From contig CM025855.1 in assembly GCA_003952965.2 (NCBI GenBank), forward strand, positions 4,761,757 to 4,825,756: a DNA stretch of 64,000 bases. The letters run 5' to 3'. The translations under genes were made by a program, and so were the position numbers. The DNA is from Morella rubra. Taxonomy: Eukaryota; Streptophyta; Magnoliopsida; Fagales; Myricaceae. Below are positions 1-12,317 of this stretch, in pieces. Position 1 is the first letter of the stretch. Each line of letters begins with the position of its first letter. Below the pieces are notes generated by a model. That model was given only the letters and a program-made list of their open reading frames with translations, was not told the origin of the DNA and ran no database searches.

Positions 1-169
1 GCTATGCCTTATAGAACCGGCAAAGTATTATGGGAAAATATAATGAAAAATAATTTTATGTTCGGTACTTTGTTGAATGACTTCCTTTTTTTAGTGACTT
101 ATGAATTGTTTGGGTGCTTTCTGCATGGTATTAACATTGACTGATATGTATGAATATCTTGTGAAAATT

Positions 170-1620
170 AATGGTTTGTATGAATTGGTTGCTGTATGAA
201 TTGGTTGCTGAAATATATGAATTATAATGTATGAATTTTTGTTGAAAATATATGAATTGGTTTGTATGAATTGTTGCTGAAAATATATTTTGTATGAATT
301 TTGGAAATATATGAATTGTTTGAATTTATTCTGAAAATATATGCATGGTTTGTATGAATTGGTTGCTGAAAATATATATTAATCAATGTATTAATTGGTT
401 GCTGAAAATATATGTAATGTATGAATTTATTGTTGAAAATATTGAATTGGTTTGTATGAATTGATTGCTGAAAATATATTTTTTGTTTTGTATGAATTTT
501 GAAAATATATGAATTGATTTGAATTTATTGCTGAAAATGTATTGGTTTGTATGAATGATGAATTGGTTGCTGAAAATATATGAATTAAATGTATGAATTT
601 ATTGTTGAAAATATATGAATTGGTTTGTATGAATTGATTGCTGAAAATATATTTTGTATGAATTTTGGAAATATATGAATTGAATTTTGAATTTATTCCT
701 GAAAATATATGCATGGTTTGTATGAATTGGTTGCTGAAAATGTATATTGCTGAATATATGAATTATAATGTATGAATTTATTGTTGAAAATATATGAATT
801 GGTTTGTATGAATTGATTGCTGAAAATATATTTTGTATGAATTTTGGAAATATATGAATTGAAATATTTGCTGAAAATGTAATTTTGTATGAATTGGTTG
901 CTGAATTGATTGCTGAAAATATATGAAATGTATGAATTTATTGTTGAAAATATATGAATTGGTTTGTATGAATTGATTGCTGAAAATATATTTTTTGTTT
1001 TGTATGAATTTGCTGGAAATATATGAATTGAAATATTTGAATTTATTCCTGAAAAAATGGTTTGTATGAATTGGTTGCTGATGTAAATTGGTTGCTGAAA
1101 ATATATGAATTATAATGTATGAATTTATTGTTGAAAATATATGAATTGGTTTGTATGAATTGATTGCTGAAAATATATTGTTTTGTATGAATTCATTGCT
1201 GGAAATATATGAATTGAAATATTTGAATTTATTCCTGAAAATATATGCATGAATTGGTTTGTATGAATTGGTTGCTGAAAATATATGAATTATAATGTAT
1301 GAATTTATTGTTGAAAATATATGAATTGGTTTGTATGAATTAATTGCTGAAAATATATATTTTGTTTTGTATGAATTCATTGCTGGAAATATATGAATTG
1401 AAATATTTGAATTTATTCCTGAAAATATATGCATGTGGTTTGGTTGGTTGCTGAAAATATATGAATTATAATGTATGAATTTATTGTTGAAAATATATGA
1501 ATTGGTTTGTATGAATTGATTGCTGAAAATATATCTTTTGTTTTGTATGAATTGGTTGCTGAAAATATATTTTTGTTGCTGAAAATATATGAATTGGAAT
1601 GTATGAATTTATTGATGTCC
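170..1620. repeat. AT-rich higher-order minisatellite
   Basis: About 1.45 kb is built from a roughly 24-bp subunit close to TGTATGAATTGGTTGCTGAA followed by AATATA. Subunits are arranged in a larger unit of about 160-190 bp: the landmark AATGTATGAATTTATTG recurs near 416, 588, 767, 928, 1116, 1302, 1469 and 1597. The larger unit also carries TTCCTGAAAATATATGC and variants with TTTGTATGAATTTTGGAAAT. The minus strand stays open over long stretches (for example 778-1434) only because the repeat lacks stops in that frame; the resulting peptide is a low-complexity Ile/Asn/Ser/Tyr repeat and is not treated as a gene. By position it probably belongs to the CACTA element. Confidence 0.9.
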
Positions 1621-1854
1621 AAAAGTCCGCTGTTTTTACTATTTTTTTTGGACCAGGTATTTTTATTAAAAATCTATTTTCTAAATTTCTTTCACAGTTG
1701 AACTCAATAGTCTCAACTACAGTGGTTTTCGTAACTGTGATTGAGGGACACTAGGTGACTTGCCATTCACATATTACTCTTTCACAGGTCAGTGGTATTT
1801 TGAATCTCTTCGTCAATTACTATTGTTTGTTCTTTTTTCCTTTTTTTTTTGGAG

Positions 1855-2112
1855 ATTAGAGTTTGTGGATTTTATTGGAAGGTGGACGGAATAACTAACG
1901 GCTAGCTAACGTTCTGTTTATTATGTTGGTGTTTGTGGGTTCTGTTGGAAGGCGGAGGGTAGGGCTAACTTTTATTTATTGTTGGTTCTGTGGAGTTATT
2001 GGAGATGTTGGTGTTTGTGGGTTTTGTTGGAAGGCGGAGGGAGGGTACTGGTAGGGCTAACTATTATTTGTTGTTGGTTCTGTGGAGTTTATTGGAGATT
2101 GGAGGGGTAATT
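1855..2112. repeat. Imperfect tandem repeat upstream of the TNP2-like gene
   Basis: A unit of about 85-95 bp is present about two and a half to three times. Landmarks are GTTTGTGGGTTCTGTTGGAA, then a purine-rich GGCGGAGGG, then AGGGCTAAC, then GTTGGTTCTGTGGAGTT and ATTGGAGAT. Copies start near 1859, 1928 and 2007, and the last carries a short extra GGGTACTGG-type insert. It lies between the minisatellite and the first transposase exon, where CACTA elements often have repeated regulatory DNA. No function is shown. Confidence 0.75.
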
Positions 2113-2240
2113 GTTATATGATGTTCGTTACGTGTGTTGTTTTATTAATCTATGTTAGTTTTATTGAAAAATCTTGATAAAATGTGAAAAACATTAAATC
2201 TTATGCATAATCTTTTTTGTTGCATTTCATATAGTTATTA

Positions 2241-5200
2241 TTGTCGCTCATGGACAAGAGTTGGATGAAAAAGAAACGCGGGACAAGTGAATATGTGTTG
2301 GGAGTCAATGAGTTTCTGGGTTTTGCATCTAAGAGTATGGGTAGTGATGAGAGAATTTGTTGCCCTTGTGTAAAGTGCGTCAATTACAAGAGGTATAACA
2401 TCAGTACGGTACATGATCATTTGGTCCAATATGGGATGTCTCCGGGTTACGATTATTGGTTTGCGCATGGTGAATTGCGAGATAGGGCAGCATCTAGTCA
2501 TCCTTCTATTTCTGTTGGGGATAATGAAATGTGTGAACCCTCATCTGGGATGCATGAACTATTACACGAGGTATTTCCATTAGTACCGGAAACACAATCC
2601 CATAATGTACGAGAACAACGAGATCCACTTCCTACTGAACATACTGCAAAGTTTTATGACATGCTTAAAGATGCAGACGAACCTTTGTATGAAGGGTGCA
2701 TAAAATTTAGTAAGTTAACTGCTGTTGTACAGTTATATCATTTGAAGTGCATGGGAGGATGGAGTAATACCTCTTTTACGTGGTTACTCCAAACACTGGG
2801 TGATATGCTCCCTGCGGGTGCAAAATTACCGAAGGACACTTATGAAGTTAAAAAATACATGAAAGGGTTAGGACTTGGATATGAAAAGATTCCTGTTTGT
2901 CCAAACGGTTGTATGTTGTTTTGGAATGAGAATGAGAAATTAGAAGTTTGTTCAAAGTGCGGAGCTTCAAAATGGAAGGGCAATGGGGAGGGAAATATTT
3001 TCTCACGAATGAAGGTGGATCATCCAAGAGATCAAGAAAAAACCGGAAAGTTTTGCGGTGGTTTCCTTTAAAGCACCGCTTGCAGCGATTATTCATGTCC
3101 TCAAAAACTGCTTCTCATATGAAATGGCATCACGATGGACGTGCAAATGATGGGTTGTTAAGGCATCCGGCCGATGGTCAAGCTTGGAAGGCATTTGATG
3201 CACAGTATGCTGATTTTGCTTCTGATCCTCGTAATGTTAGGCTTGGGTTAGCAGCGGATGGGTTTAATCCTTTTGGAACATGAGCACTAGTCATAGCACA
3301 TGGCCAGTGATATTAGTACCATATAACTTGCCTCCTTGGATGTGCATGAAACGTTCATCTTTAATGTTGTCATTACTTATTCCTGGACCGAAATCTCCTT
3401 CTTTCAAGATAGATGTATATCTAGAACCATTGATATTAGAGTTAAAAGAGTTGTGGGATGTTGGATTAGATACTTATGACATTGCTACGAAAGATATGTT
3501 TAAGATGCGTGCGGCATTGATGTGGACAATTAACGATTTTCCTGCATATGGTGACCTCTCTGGATGGAGTACAAAGGGACGTCTTGCATGTCCATGTTGT
3601 ATGTATCAGACTTGGTCACGGTGGTTGGATAATGGTAGAAAATTTTGCTACATGGGGCATAGACGGTTCTTACCATTAAATCATAGGTGGAGAAGAGATC
3701 AAAGATCATTTGACGGTACTTATGAAATGACTCCACCACCCTATTTTATGACCGGTGATGACATTTTCAGGGAATTACAGGGTACTTTACATTTTGAGTC
3801 AAGTGTATGGAAGAAGCAAAGTATTTTCTTCACATTGCCTTATTGGAAGGATAACATGTTACGCCATAATCTAGATGTCATGCATATAGAGAAAAACGTA
3901 ATGGACAATATCATTGGTACATTGTTAGATGTGGACGGGAAGACAAAAGATAACTATAAGGCACGTCTTGACTTACAAAGCATGGGAATAAGACATGATC
4001 TCCATCCAAAGATCACTGATGCAGGAAAGGTTCATTTGCCTGGTGCTTGCTACTCAATGACTCGCGAAGAGAAAGAATGCTTTCTAAAAGTGATAAAGAA
4101 TGCGAAATTTCCGGATGGTTTCGCTTCGAACATATCACGTTGTGTCAAGCTTCAACAACGTAATATCATAGGTTTGAAGAGTCATGACTGTCACATCTTG
4201 ATGCAGCATTTGATGCCTATTGCAATACGAAGATCATTGCCAAGCATGGTTTGTTCTCCTTTGATCTCATTGTCATGTTTCTTTAGAGAAATTTGTTCCA
4301 AAACATTACGGATAGAGGACTTAGATCGACTTGAGGCTCAAATCCCTATAACATTGTGTCAACTTGAAAGGATATTTCCGCCTGCATTCTTTACTGTTAT
4401 GGTGCACTTGGTCGTACATCTAGTTGCAGAATGTAAGATGGGTGGACCGGTTCAACTTCGGTGGATGTATCCTATTGAAAGGTAATATTAATTATAGAGA
4501 TATGTTATATCACGTTTCTTTGCACGTGTTGTATTTAATAAAGTCTAATATTATTGATGTAGGTGCATGCACCGTTTCAAATCTTACGTGCGCAACACGG
4601 CCGCACCTGAAGGCTCTATTGCTGAAGGATATATAGCAGATGAATGCTTAACATTTTGTTCAAGATATTTAGAATCAGTCCCAACGATCTTTAATAGATC
4701 ACCAAGAAATGTAGACGATACTATGGGAGGAATATCATTTGTTCGTCTTGATATGAAAACATGCATGCAGGCTCATCGATATATCCTTTTTAATTGCGAT
4801 GAGTTAATTCAAATTCGCACGTAAGTGATGTTACACTTCTAACTATTTCATTCAACATGTTTTTATCGATGGTGAAATTAATTTTTAGTTGTATTGTCGA
4901 TGTGTAGAATGCATAAGGAGCGATTGAAGGCAAGAAATCGTAGTAGTCGACCACCAGATTATGTCATCGATAAGATGCATAGGGATGAATTTTGTGACTG
5001 GTTTCGAAACTATGTATGTGTTATGTTTAAAATGTTTTGTATTGGCTGATTACTTTGAAACTTACAATTAGTTTAATCTTGACTTGTTGTTCGAGGAAAA
5101 TAGGTACAAAATATGGACGAGATGATGAAGCATCAACTTCCAAATAGAGTTCGATGGCTTGCTAAAGGTCCAAACCCCGAAGCTAGATCATTTAGCCGAT

Positions 5201-5735
5201 ATGTATATAATGGTGTGAAATTTCGTACAAAAGACAATGAAATAGGCAGAACAACTCAAAATAGTGGAGTATGTGTGACTGTTGAAGGGGGCACCACATA
5301 TTACGGGCGAATTATAAGTATCATTGAGTTAAACTATTTTGGTGAAGAATGTTTTGTACTATTCAAATGTGATTGGGTTGACACAGCTATTGGTAGGGGA
5401 TATAAAGTTGATGAGTTTGGATTCGAACTTGTTAATTTTTCGCGTTTAGTGCATACTGGAGATCGATTAAGCGATGATCCATTCATTTTGGCACCACAAG
5501 CATCTCAAGTATACTATGTAGCAGATGAAAGACATCCAAATTGGGAAGTAGTTGTCAAGACCAAACCAAGAGATGTGTTTGATGCTGGTAATGATGACGA
5601 CATAGATGACTACTGTGAAAATGAACCTTACAATTTCAACGTTGAGCAAAACATCGAGAATGTACACGATGATTTGACGTGGTTTAGAAATGAGGTGGAA
5701 GGAACAACACTAGATATACCTCAGGAATTTCCTAT
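2241..5735 (+). pseudogene. TNP2-type CACTA transposase, decayed
   Basis: Catalytic transposase of plant CACTA elements, normally a nuclear protein that cuts at the element ends. In order: a Transposase-associated domain (about 2250-2480, with CPCVKC), the Tnp2 domain (about 2640-4130, with PYNLPPWMCMK, ACPCCMYQTWS and LDVMHIEKNVMDNIIGTLL), a DUF4218 region (about 4140-4730, with GGPVQLRWMYPIER then a GT-AG intron) and a DUF4216 region (about 5113-5700). Small introns are visible at about 4483-4562, 4821-4907 and 5014-5103. The reading frame shifts near 3020-3060, before VLRWFPLKHRLQRLFMSSK, and again at about 3275-3283, where GGN-AAC-ATG appears as TGG-AAC-ATG. As a plain DNA transposon gene it is therefore a pseudogene unless the sequence is in error. 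The first ATG could be 2241 or 2250. Confidence 0.88.
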
Positions 5736-5898
5736 GGTATGTCAAATATGTCTCTGTTTTTGTGATTGAAATATTTTTTTCTTACATGCTCAGATTTACC
5801 ATATATTCGTTTTGTTGATGTTTTGTTTAAGGAAATGTGTTTTGTATTGTTCAATTTTATTGCTGAAATCACTTTTATGCATGTCAATACATTGTATA

Positions 5899-7810
5899 GG
5901 TACAATGACGAGGAAGAGATTCAGGACTATATCTTCTTCATCACCAGCCACCATCACAAGAAGCAACGCCGTCACAGCCACCTGCGCATCCTTCAGAACA
6001 GGCTACGATGCCATCGTCCGACTATGATCAATCTTTGAACGATAATGAAATAATTGGTATGTTCATAACCACAATAGAGATAATCTAAGGGAAATATGTT
6101 ACTCGATTTCGTTTCACATGCTAAATGTGCAGGTCATACTGAAGTCCGGAAAGTGCGTGGCGGCACGCGGATGACGGACGTCTGGAATCTGAAGGAAGAC
6201 GAATTGATTCCAGTACAATTCAATGGCAATGGGCAGCCATTGGGTGATGAAGGGGGAATATTTAACAAATTCACTGGCTGTGTTGCCCGTGTTGCGAATC
6301 AAATCCCCTAGATGCGGCGGACTGGCGTAAAGTCCCAATGTCAATAAAAGAGGACTGTTGGAGCCTCATGACGGTATAATTTTGGTTATTTGTCACAATT
6401 GTTATTCAACTATATGAATTTAATAATTGACTCACCTAACTGTTTGGGTATATTTTGCAGAAACGGTTTACAATCCCCGAGCCTCCATTGGGGGATATTG
6501 TCAAGAGCTGGTTCCTCAAAGATTTAGGAGAGAAATGGAGGAATTACAAGTGTAGTTTAAAGCTCAAATATTTTGATGAGGCCTTTACGCCTCAGTATGT
6601 GAAAAATAATGCTCCAACAGACGTTAATTTGGAGCAATTTTGCAAATTAGTCGATTTTTGGTATTCTGATGCAGGACGGGTATGACATTTATTTATTCGT
6701 ATTATAATTTTTATGAATATAACTTCAATTAAATTTTAACTGTCTTGATGTTAATGAAAGCATCGAAGTCATGCTGGAAAACAAAATAGATCGCTCCAAA
6801 CGACGGTCCACACTGCAGGATCAAAGAGCTTCGCACGTTATGCTCACGAATTGGTATGTAGTACTTTCATTACTTTCTTTAATAGTATAGTACTTATCAT
6901 TGTCATTCTTATTTGTAATTTAAAATTTCATCACGATTTCGTGTTTGTGATGCAGGAAAAAGAGAAACAAGTTCCAATCAATCGAGCGGATTTATATAAA
7001 ACTGTCCATATGCGTTCTGACGGATCTCCAATAAATCCGGACGTAGCAGAGAAAATAGTATGTCATTATTACAATTGGAGATTGATTTCAATGTGCGAAT
7101 ATTAATTCAAAATTTAATTGTACGTTGTACTCTCTCAGAGGCGAATGGAGGAGATTGGACTGAACGATTCAGGAAGTTCACAAACTTTTGACGAATTTAG
7201 AGTGGATGGCAGCATCGGTTGGTCACCATCTGACCGATATGCACAAGTGATTGGTCCAGAACGACATGGTCGCATTCGCGGCGTTGGATTAGGACCAACT
7301 CCTTCATCTCATCCTACCAACACCAACGTAAGATACAGTCAGCCGACATCCTCTAGTAACGAGAGAGCCGTATTTATGGAAAATAAAGTTCAGATGTTGG
7401 AGTCTGAAGTAGCATCGCTAAAATCTACAATACAAATGATGGCACAAGCTTGGGTAAAAGTTTTATTTACTTATCCTTAAATATTACTATTGACTCTATT
7501 TATGTATATTTCGTAGTTAATTAATGGTTGTTTAACTGTTGTAGGAGCAACGTCAATACCAAGATGTTCCCAATAACAATCAGGTTTCACCAGCAATTCA
7601 TAGATCATCTCATGCAAGTCGGAAAACAAGTGTTGGTAAGATACAAACATAAATGAATACTGTTATTAATTTAATTTTAAGTATTTACGAAGCTCTTTTA
7701 GCTTTGTTCATGTCATTACTGTTTGTTAATTTTACATTATTGTAATAGCAGACAATGCCGATGACGCAGAAAGTGGAGGAGCAGATGGTGCTGAAGGTGG
7801 ACAGGATTAA
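5899..7810 (+). pseudogene. Second CACTA gene, Transposase_24 (TNP1/Ptta-like) type, decayed
   Basis: This is the companion gene of plant CACTA elements, thought to bind the subterminal repeats. Exons read from GT-AG signals: a Pro/Gln/Ser-rich start (about 5940-6056), then the GHTEVRKVRGGTRMTDVW block (6132-6380), the KRFTIPEPPLGDIVKSWFL block (6462-6680), a basic piece (6760-6851), EKEKQVPINRADLYKTVHMR (6957-7058), RRMEEIGLNDSGSSQTFDEF through a coiled-coil-like MENKVQMLESEVASLKSTI (7138-7452), then short acidic tail exons ending in GGADGAEGGQD at 7810. One base is missing near 6307, where IPLDAADWRKVPMS needs a frame change, and the first exon also does not join in one frame. It follows the TNP2-like gene in the same direction, as expected for the family. 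Confidence 0.8.
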
Positions 7811-8035
7811 ATTTAGAGTTATTTGTACTTCAATGTCATGACTTGTTAGCTTTTAGTCTACTGAGAAAATACCATTAACTTATTTTTGTTTGATGTAAAA
7901 CTTGTAAGACCCCTTATAATGAAATATATTTTGTTTTATTGCACTTTTCTTTGTTTCCATTAATCAATTACAATCTATAATCAAATTTGTATGGTAGGAA
8001 AATATAACCCAAAAAAAAAAAAAAAAAAAAACCTA

Positions 8036-8337
8036 TAGCAGCGGTCACTGACCGCCGCTATAGGTGAAACCAACGTAAAGGGTTATAGCGGCGGTCACCT
8101 AACCGCCGCTATAACCCTATATCAGACCGCCGCTAAAAACATGTAGCGGCGGATCCGCTACAGATCGTCCGCGGCAAAAAGTTGGCTCTATAGCGGCGGT
8201 CCGACCGCCGCTGTGTGACCGCCGCTATATAGCCAACGTATACACCAGCGGCCTCCACAACCGCCGCTATAGGGCTGTGCCGACGGCGATATAGCGGCGG
8301 TGTACGGCCGCCGCTATAGGCCTTTATTTCTGTAGTG
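8036..8337. repeat. CACTA subterminal repeats and right terminus
   Basis: About 300 bp in which the 12-mer TATAGCGGCGGT and its complement ACCGCCGCTATA alternate at least ten times, so that neighbouring copies pair into hairpins (for example 8034-8062 and 8082-8117). GC content is far above the flanks, and CG steps are abundant although plant repeats usually lose them. In En/Spm such motifs bind the TNPA protein. The block ends CCTTTATTTCTGTAGTG at 8337. Confidence 0.9.
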
Positions 8338-9386
8338 GTTCTTGATATCTTAGATTTCATTAAAAAAGGATGCTCAACCTTCGTATCTGAGAATCCACAA
8401 ATTTGACTCCTCATTGTTCACACTAACTATTGTTTCAAACACTTTGCACTATCTATTAAATTTTGAAAATTTAATTTATTGACCTCTAAAATTACAATTT
8501 TACTCTCATAAACTGGTTACTACTAAAAAAATGAAGGGACAAAAATTATCATTTTAAGTGCAAAAAAAAAAATTTCTCTAAAAACTTTTAATGGATAGTG
8601 TAAAATGTCTGAAATTAATAGTTAATGAATATAATGTGACAAAAATAATAGTTGGGTATACAAAGTAGCAAAATAATAAATACAAAATATTACCCTTCTT
8701 TTCTCATCGAAGCATGTTAAATATTGCTTCTTGATTTCTCTTTTGTTCGCAATTGCTTTGCTTATGCATGCACAGCGCAAATTATATCATAGAGATATAA
8801 GGTGTGGTTGCTATAGATTGAAAAAAGAACAACATATCATGTGAAATAGTGGTTGAGCAAAGAATGAGTTGGCGTAAGGTGTAATTTGCATCGGCATGGC
8901 CTGCGATTGCCTCCATAAAGGCATGCTAAACCTATTAGTGAAAAATTGAAAATGACTGATCCTTGTGGTATTAATAATGGAATATGTGATGGTCACGTTT
9001 TAGTCTTAATATTTGACTTATCAAATGATGTAATTTGAAAAGAGATAAACAAAATATACGAATTTTATGATATTTAATGTTGTAATGTTATCCGTGTGAA
9101 GTTTCAAACAGTATGAAACATATGAAATTTAATACTTATGTCTATCTTCTTTTCGAATGCATCATGCAATCCGGACATAGAATTATGGAAAGCGGCTTGC
9201 GTTGTTTCATTTCAGGGGTTTGATGCTGGTATTGGTGTGTGATCATTTGGATCAGAGCAAATTGAAAACATAATCTATTTGAGCCCACAAAGCCCGTTAT
9301 TTTTTTTGTTCTGGGCCAATATAGACCCATTAGGCCCACACAGTTATGACTCACTCTCTCTATAGTAAGCATACAACGGTCGGAAT
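8338..9386. other. Spacer between CACTA end and calmodulin-like gene
   Basis: AT-rich sequence without a recognisable gene. The part from about 9140 to 9386 is probably the 3' untranslated region of the minus-strand calmodulin-like gene. Small open frames here look like chance. Confidence 0.6.
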
Positions 9387-9860
9387 CTAGAGGAGGGAAT
9401 TGACTATAAGCTTGAAATCCTCAAAGCTAACTGCTCCATCCCCATCTCCGTCCATGGAAGCAACAATAGCCTGGCAATCCTCCAGAGAAATCTCAAACCC
9501 GATATTCCCCATGACCTCGTATAGCTCCTCCCCTGTCACAGCCTCGTCCCCCTCGACGTTGAAAGCTTCAAAGGCCGCCTTAAGGGAATTTGCACAGGAC
9601 CCAAGTTCCAGTTCCTTCGTGTTCATCTCCAAGAACTCCTCCATACTCAGCAACCCATCCTTGTTAGTGTCTCCTTGCTGCATCATTGCCCCAATCTCTT
9701 GTTCACTCGGATTGTACCCGAGTGACCCCATGATGCCACCGAGCTCAGCAGCTGTTATTGACCCATCATTGTCAGAGTCAAAAGCTCTAAATGCTTCCAC
9801 TAGACCCAGGACATGGCTCAACGTCTCAGTTTCGGAAGAGATTGACACGACTTGAGCCAT
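9387..9860 (-). CDS. CML: Calmodulin-like EF-hand calcium sensor (CML29-like)
   Basis: An intronless 157-aa protein. Four EF-hand loops are seen: residues 28-39 (DSDNDGSITAAE), 64-75 (DTNKDGLLSMEE), 101-112 (NVEGDEAVTGEE) and 137-148 (DGDGDGAVSFED). Loops 1 and 2 are canonical. Loop 3 starts with Asn, has Glu instead of the central Gly and Ala at a ligand position, so it probably binds calcium poorly. Loop 4 ends in Asp instead of the usual Glu. There is no signal peptide or obvious lipidation site, which suggests a soluble cytosolic or nuclear sensor. The helix around ELGGIMGSLGYNPSEQEI and the phrase FLEMNTKELELGS resemble CML29-type plant proteins; the exact CML number is from memory. ATG 9860 is the first in frame and has a TATA box 65 bp upstream. 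Confidence 0.92.
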   Translation of the reverse strand: MAQVVSISSETETLSHVLGLVEAFRAFDSDNDGSITAAELGGIMGSLGYNPSEQEIGAMMQQGDTNKDGLLSMEEFLEMNTKELELGSCANSLKAAFEAFNVEGDEAVTGEELYEVMGNIGFEISLEDCQAIVASMDGDGDGAVSFEDFKLIVNSLL

Positions 9861-9924
9861 AGAAGCAGCTTATGGATCGTGCAGAACTTGGCTAAGTTGG
9901 CTTTGCATTCAAGCTCATATCGTC

Positions 9925-9935
9925 CTATAAATATA
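9925..9935 (-). promoter_or_regulatory. TATA box of the calmodulin-like gene
   Basis: On the minus strand the sequence reads TATATTTATAGG, about 65 bp before the ATG at 9860, giving a short leader of roughly 30-40 nt. The position suits a plant TATA box; no transcript data are available. Confidence 0.5.
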
Positions 9936-10393
9936 TGCAAAAGAAGCATGCCTATTATTCTTTTGTGGCTCCTTTTTGTCGAGATAAAGATGAAAAAAGG
10001 TAAAAGATTCTTATGCTTATAAATTATTCGTTGTTATCCTCAAATTGTTCCAATAAGATTATGCTGATTGCAACAGTTGATGCCACAGCCTCCAAAGCTT
10101 TTGATTCCCAGGCTCTGAGCCTGAAACATTTGATGTTATCTCTTATGCTTATAAATTTTAGCATGCAAACACCTCTTTACTCTATATTGATAATAATTGG
10201 CCAAAGATATCATAGCAATTATGGTTTCAAGCATTTTCAGACTATTAGAATAAAAAAGAAGGTTAATTATATATCAAACCATATCAGCAGGAAAATTTGG
10301 TTTTCCATTAAAGGTAAGTTTAATTGTATTTTTATCAACGGAAGTAAACAAGTCATCTAACTATCAAATAGGTATATATATATATATATAATC

Positions 10394-10789
10394 TTACAAC
10401 TGAACTTTTAAAAAGAATTTAGAACAACTTCTCCCTCTATTATTTATTATTTTAATCAGTTGCACACGATAATATCTAATATAAAATACTTTTGTAGTAG
10501 GATTTTTAAGACCAAACCACTCTATCTTTTCTTTCATACTATTTGTGCTACAGAGACTTGAAAATCTTGCATCTTTGCCCAAAACGCGTAAAGATGTTCT
10601 ACAGGGAACCTTAGGAATCTTCAGGCCCATCCATCGAAACACAAGTTTTAGAAGGCTCGTCTGATTGGGGAAGCTTCCAAGTTTGAAGGCCTCCAGACGT
10701 ACCGATCCAAACTCAAATCCTGGCCGTAGCCCAAGAAGCGTAAAAAGCAAACAAGATAAATCTTCTGCACCAGGACTCAAAACAGGCAT
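10394..10789 (-). other. Unrecognised 131-codon open frame
   Basis: A minus-strand frame of 131 codons with mixed composition. The part around PNQTSLLKLVFRWMGLKIPK is more protein-like than the rest, and the DNA at 10550-10900 is richer in GC than the surroundings. The other strand is also open here (10665-10940). I do not recognise either product and no splice context is convincing. It may be a fragment of an old gene or transposon. Confidence 0.2.
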
Positions 10790-12293
10790 GTTCGGACCAG
10801 CATCACGCGTCTCTAACCTTGGGCCCTCTGATCCACCTCATCTGAAGCAAATTGAATGGCAGAACTCACCAGTTCTGGATCATCCTCATCTGGAGCTTTG
10901 TCGCTCCCTCAACTACATACACGAAGTTTTGTCTCACTAATTTCTTGTAGCAAGAAATGGATGATCTAATTAAGTAGCAGTACTGGGAAATATCACTTAT
11001 CTGATATAAAAGTCACAAAAAAAAAAACAAATAAACAAACAAACAGAGGATGGAAGAACAAATATCCCAAATAAATCCTACTTCAAGCTAATTAGAGGTA
11101 ATTATATGAAAGGTTGACGGGACATCACCATATATGGTTTTAGTCATTAGATATTATTCAGCCAGTTAGGACCCAGTTTTTTGGGACCAGTTGGGATTTA
11201 TTCTTCCAGTATTTATCCTCTTATTTTTGTAGCAATTTATTCCATGCAAGTGGGATTATCAAAATTTAAAGGTGTCAAATCGTGCTTAATCAGAGAAAAT
11301 ACTAACTCCAGCCCCAACCTGGGTACTGTCCTTTTTTTTACATATATATTATTAGCTAGTGGGCATCTTAATCTATACCTTCAACGACCTTGACGCGGGA
11401 ATTTCTTTATCGTTGGTTGGCCAATTCACTAATATCCCGGATCAGTTTCTGCTTAGAAATGAGTTCCACTAGCTATTTTTGAAAGGATACGTTTTTAATT
11501 GGCTCAATAAGCTCTGCACATGCCAGGAAGTTAACTGTTCAAGATCTAGCAGAGCCAGAGGATGGACCATTCGTATAGTTCACCAAGTATATGAATTTTG
11601 TCCCAAGTGCCATAATTGTCCAGAATGGCATGGCTCAAAGCAGCCTGAAACGATTCCAGTGAGTTAGGTACATGAAACCCATGTCCCCTCATGGTCACAT
11701 GATGATCATGATCAGCTCGTCCCTTCCATTAGTCGTCACTAATTGATCCACCGCTTTAACGGGGTTCGACCGAACTTTTGGGCTCTTATAAGAAAGCCTT
11801 CAAAAGAACAAAACAAAGAAAGTGAAACTAGAGATGTCAAAACTCAGAAGCAAGAAGCTGTAAACTGGCTGCTGGGGTCGACCATCACTGTCGCGGTTGT
11901 CTTGCACACCCATCATCATGATAGTAACGCGTCCCCAATCTTTGGAACTATTAAAAAAGAGGGAACAAAAAAAAACACCTTATAATTAATATAAATGTGA
12001 AATAGTCATCCATCGCTTACCTAAACGTTAGGTGGATATATATCAAGCTTTAAATAAATCAACTTTTCTAAATAAAAATAAAAAATGTTACGGCCTGTAT
12101 ATACATATATCTGTTAATTATTTAACCTAAATATTGGCAATCATGTTTAGATTTGTTTATAACTGAAATACTTATTTTCTTTTTTTTTTGGTAAACAATT
12201 AAATCATGATGGGATCAAATTAGATGAATGTGTCTGACTTTCACTAGTCCTCTTAAAAGAATCATAATATATATCCCAAATAAAGTAAAGGAA

Positions 12294-12317
12294 TATATAT
12301 ATATATATATATATATA
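12294..12317. repeat. (TA)n microsatellite
   Basis: An uninterrupted run of about twelve TA units within AT-rich spacer DNA. A shorter run is at 10373-10390. Confidence 0.9.

Larger units (their letters stand above)
1..8337 (+). mobile_element. CACTA (En/Spm) DNA transposon, right part, left end outside the window
   Basis: The element is recognised from two linked transposase-type genes on the plus strand (TNP2-like at 2241-5735 and Transposase_24-like at 5899-7810), followed by a GC-rich subterminal repeat block and a terminus ending TGTAGTG at 8331-8337. CACTA elements end in the inverse of CACTA and usually make a 3-bp target duplication; here the next bases are GTT. No matching CACTACAGAAATA start with its subterminal repeats is found between 1 and 2240, so the left end should lie upstream of this window and the minisatellite at 170-1620 would then be internal. 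Both genes carry frame breaks, so this copy is probably non-autonomous now. Identity is firm; the left boundary is unknown. Confidence 0.85.

Noticed and set aside
427-1622. Long minus-strand open frames (up to 218 codons) through the minisatellite
   Set aside because: The peptide is a direct translation of the repeat (HIFSxINSYKxI units); nothing suggests selection or a gene structure.
1749-1753. CACTA at 1749 as the left end of the transposon
   Set aside because: The following bases do not match the complement of the right terminus, there are no subterminal repeats, and the preceding bases are not GTT.
9400-9855. Plus-strand open frame of 151 codons
   Set aside because: It is the antisense shadow of the calmodulin-like gene, whose EF-hands are unmistakable.
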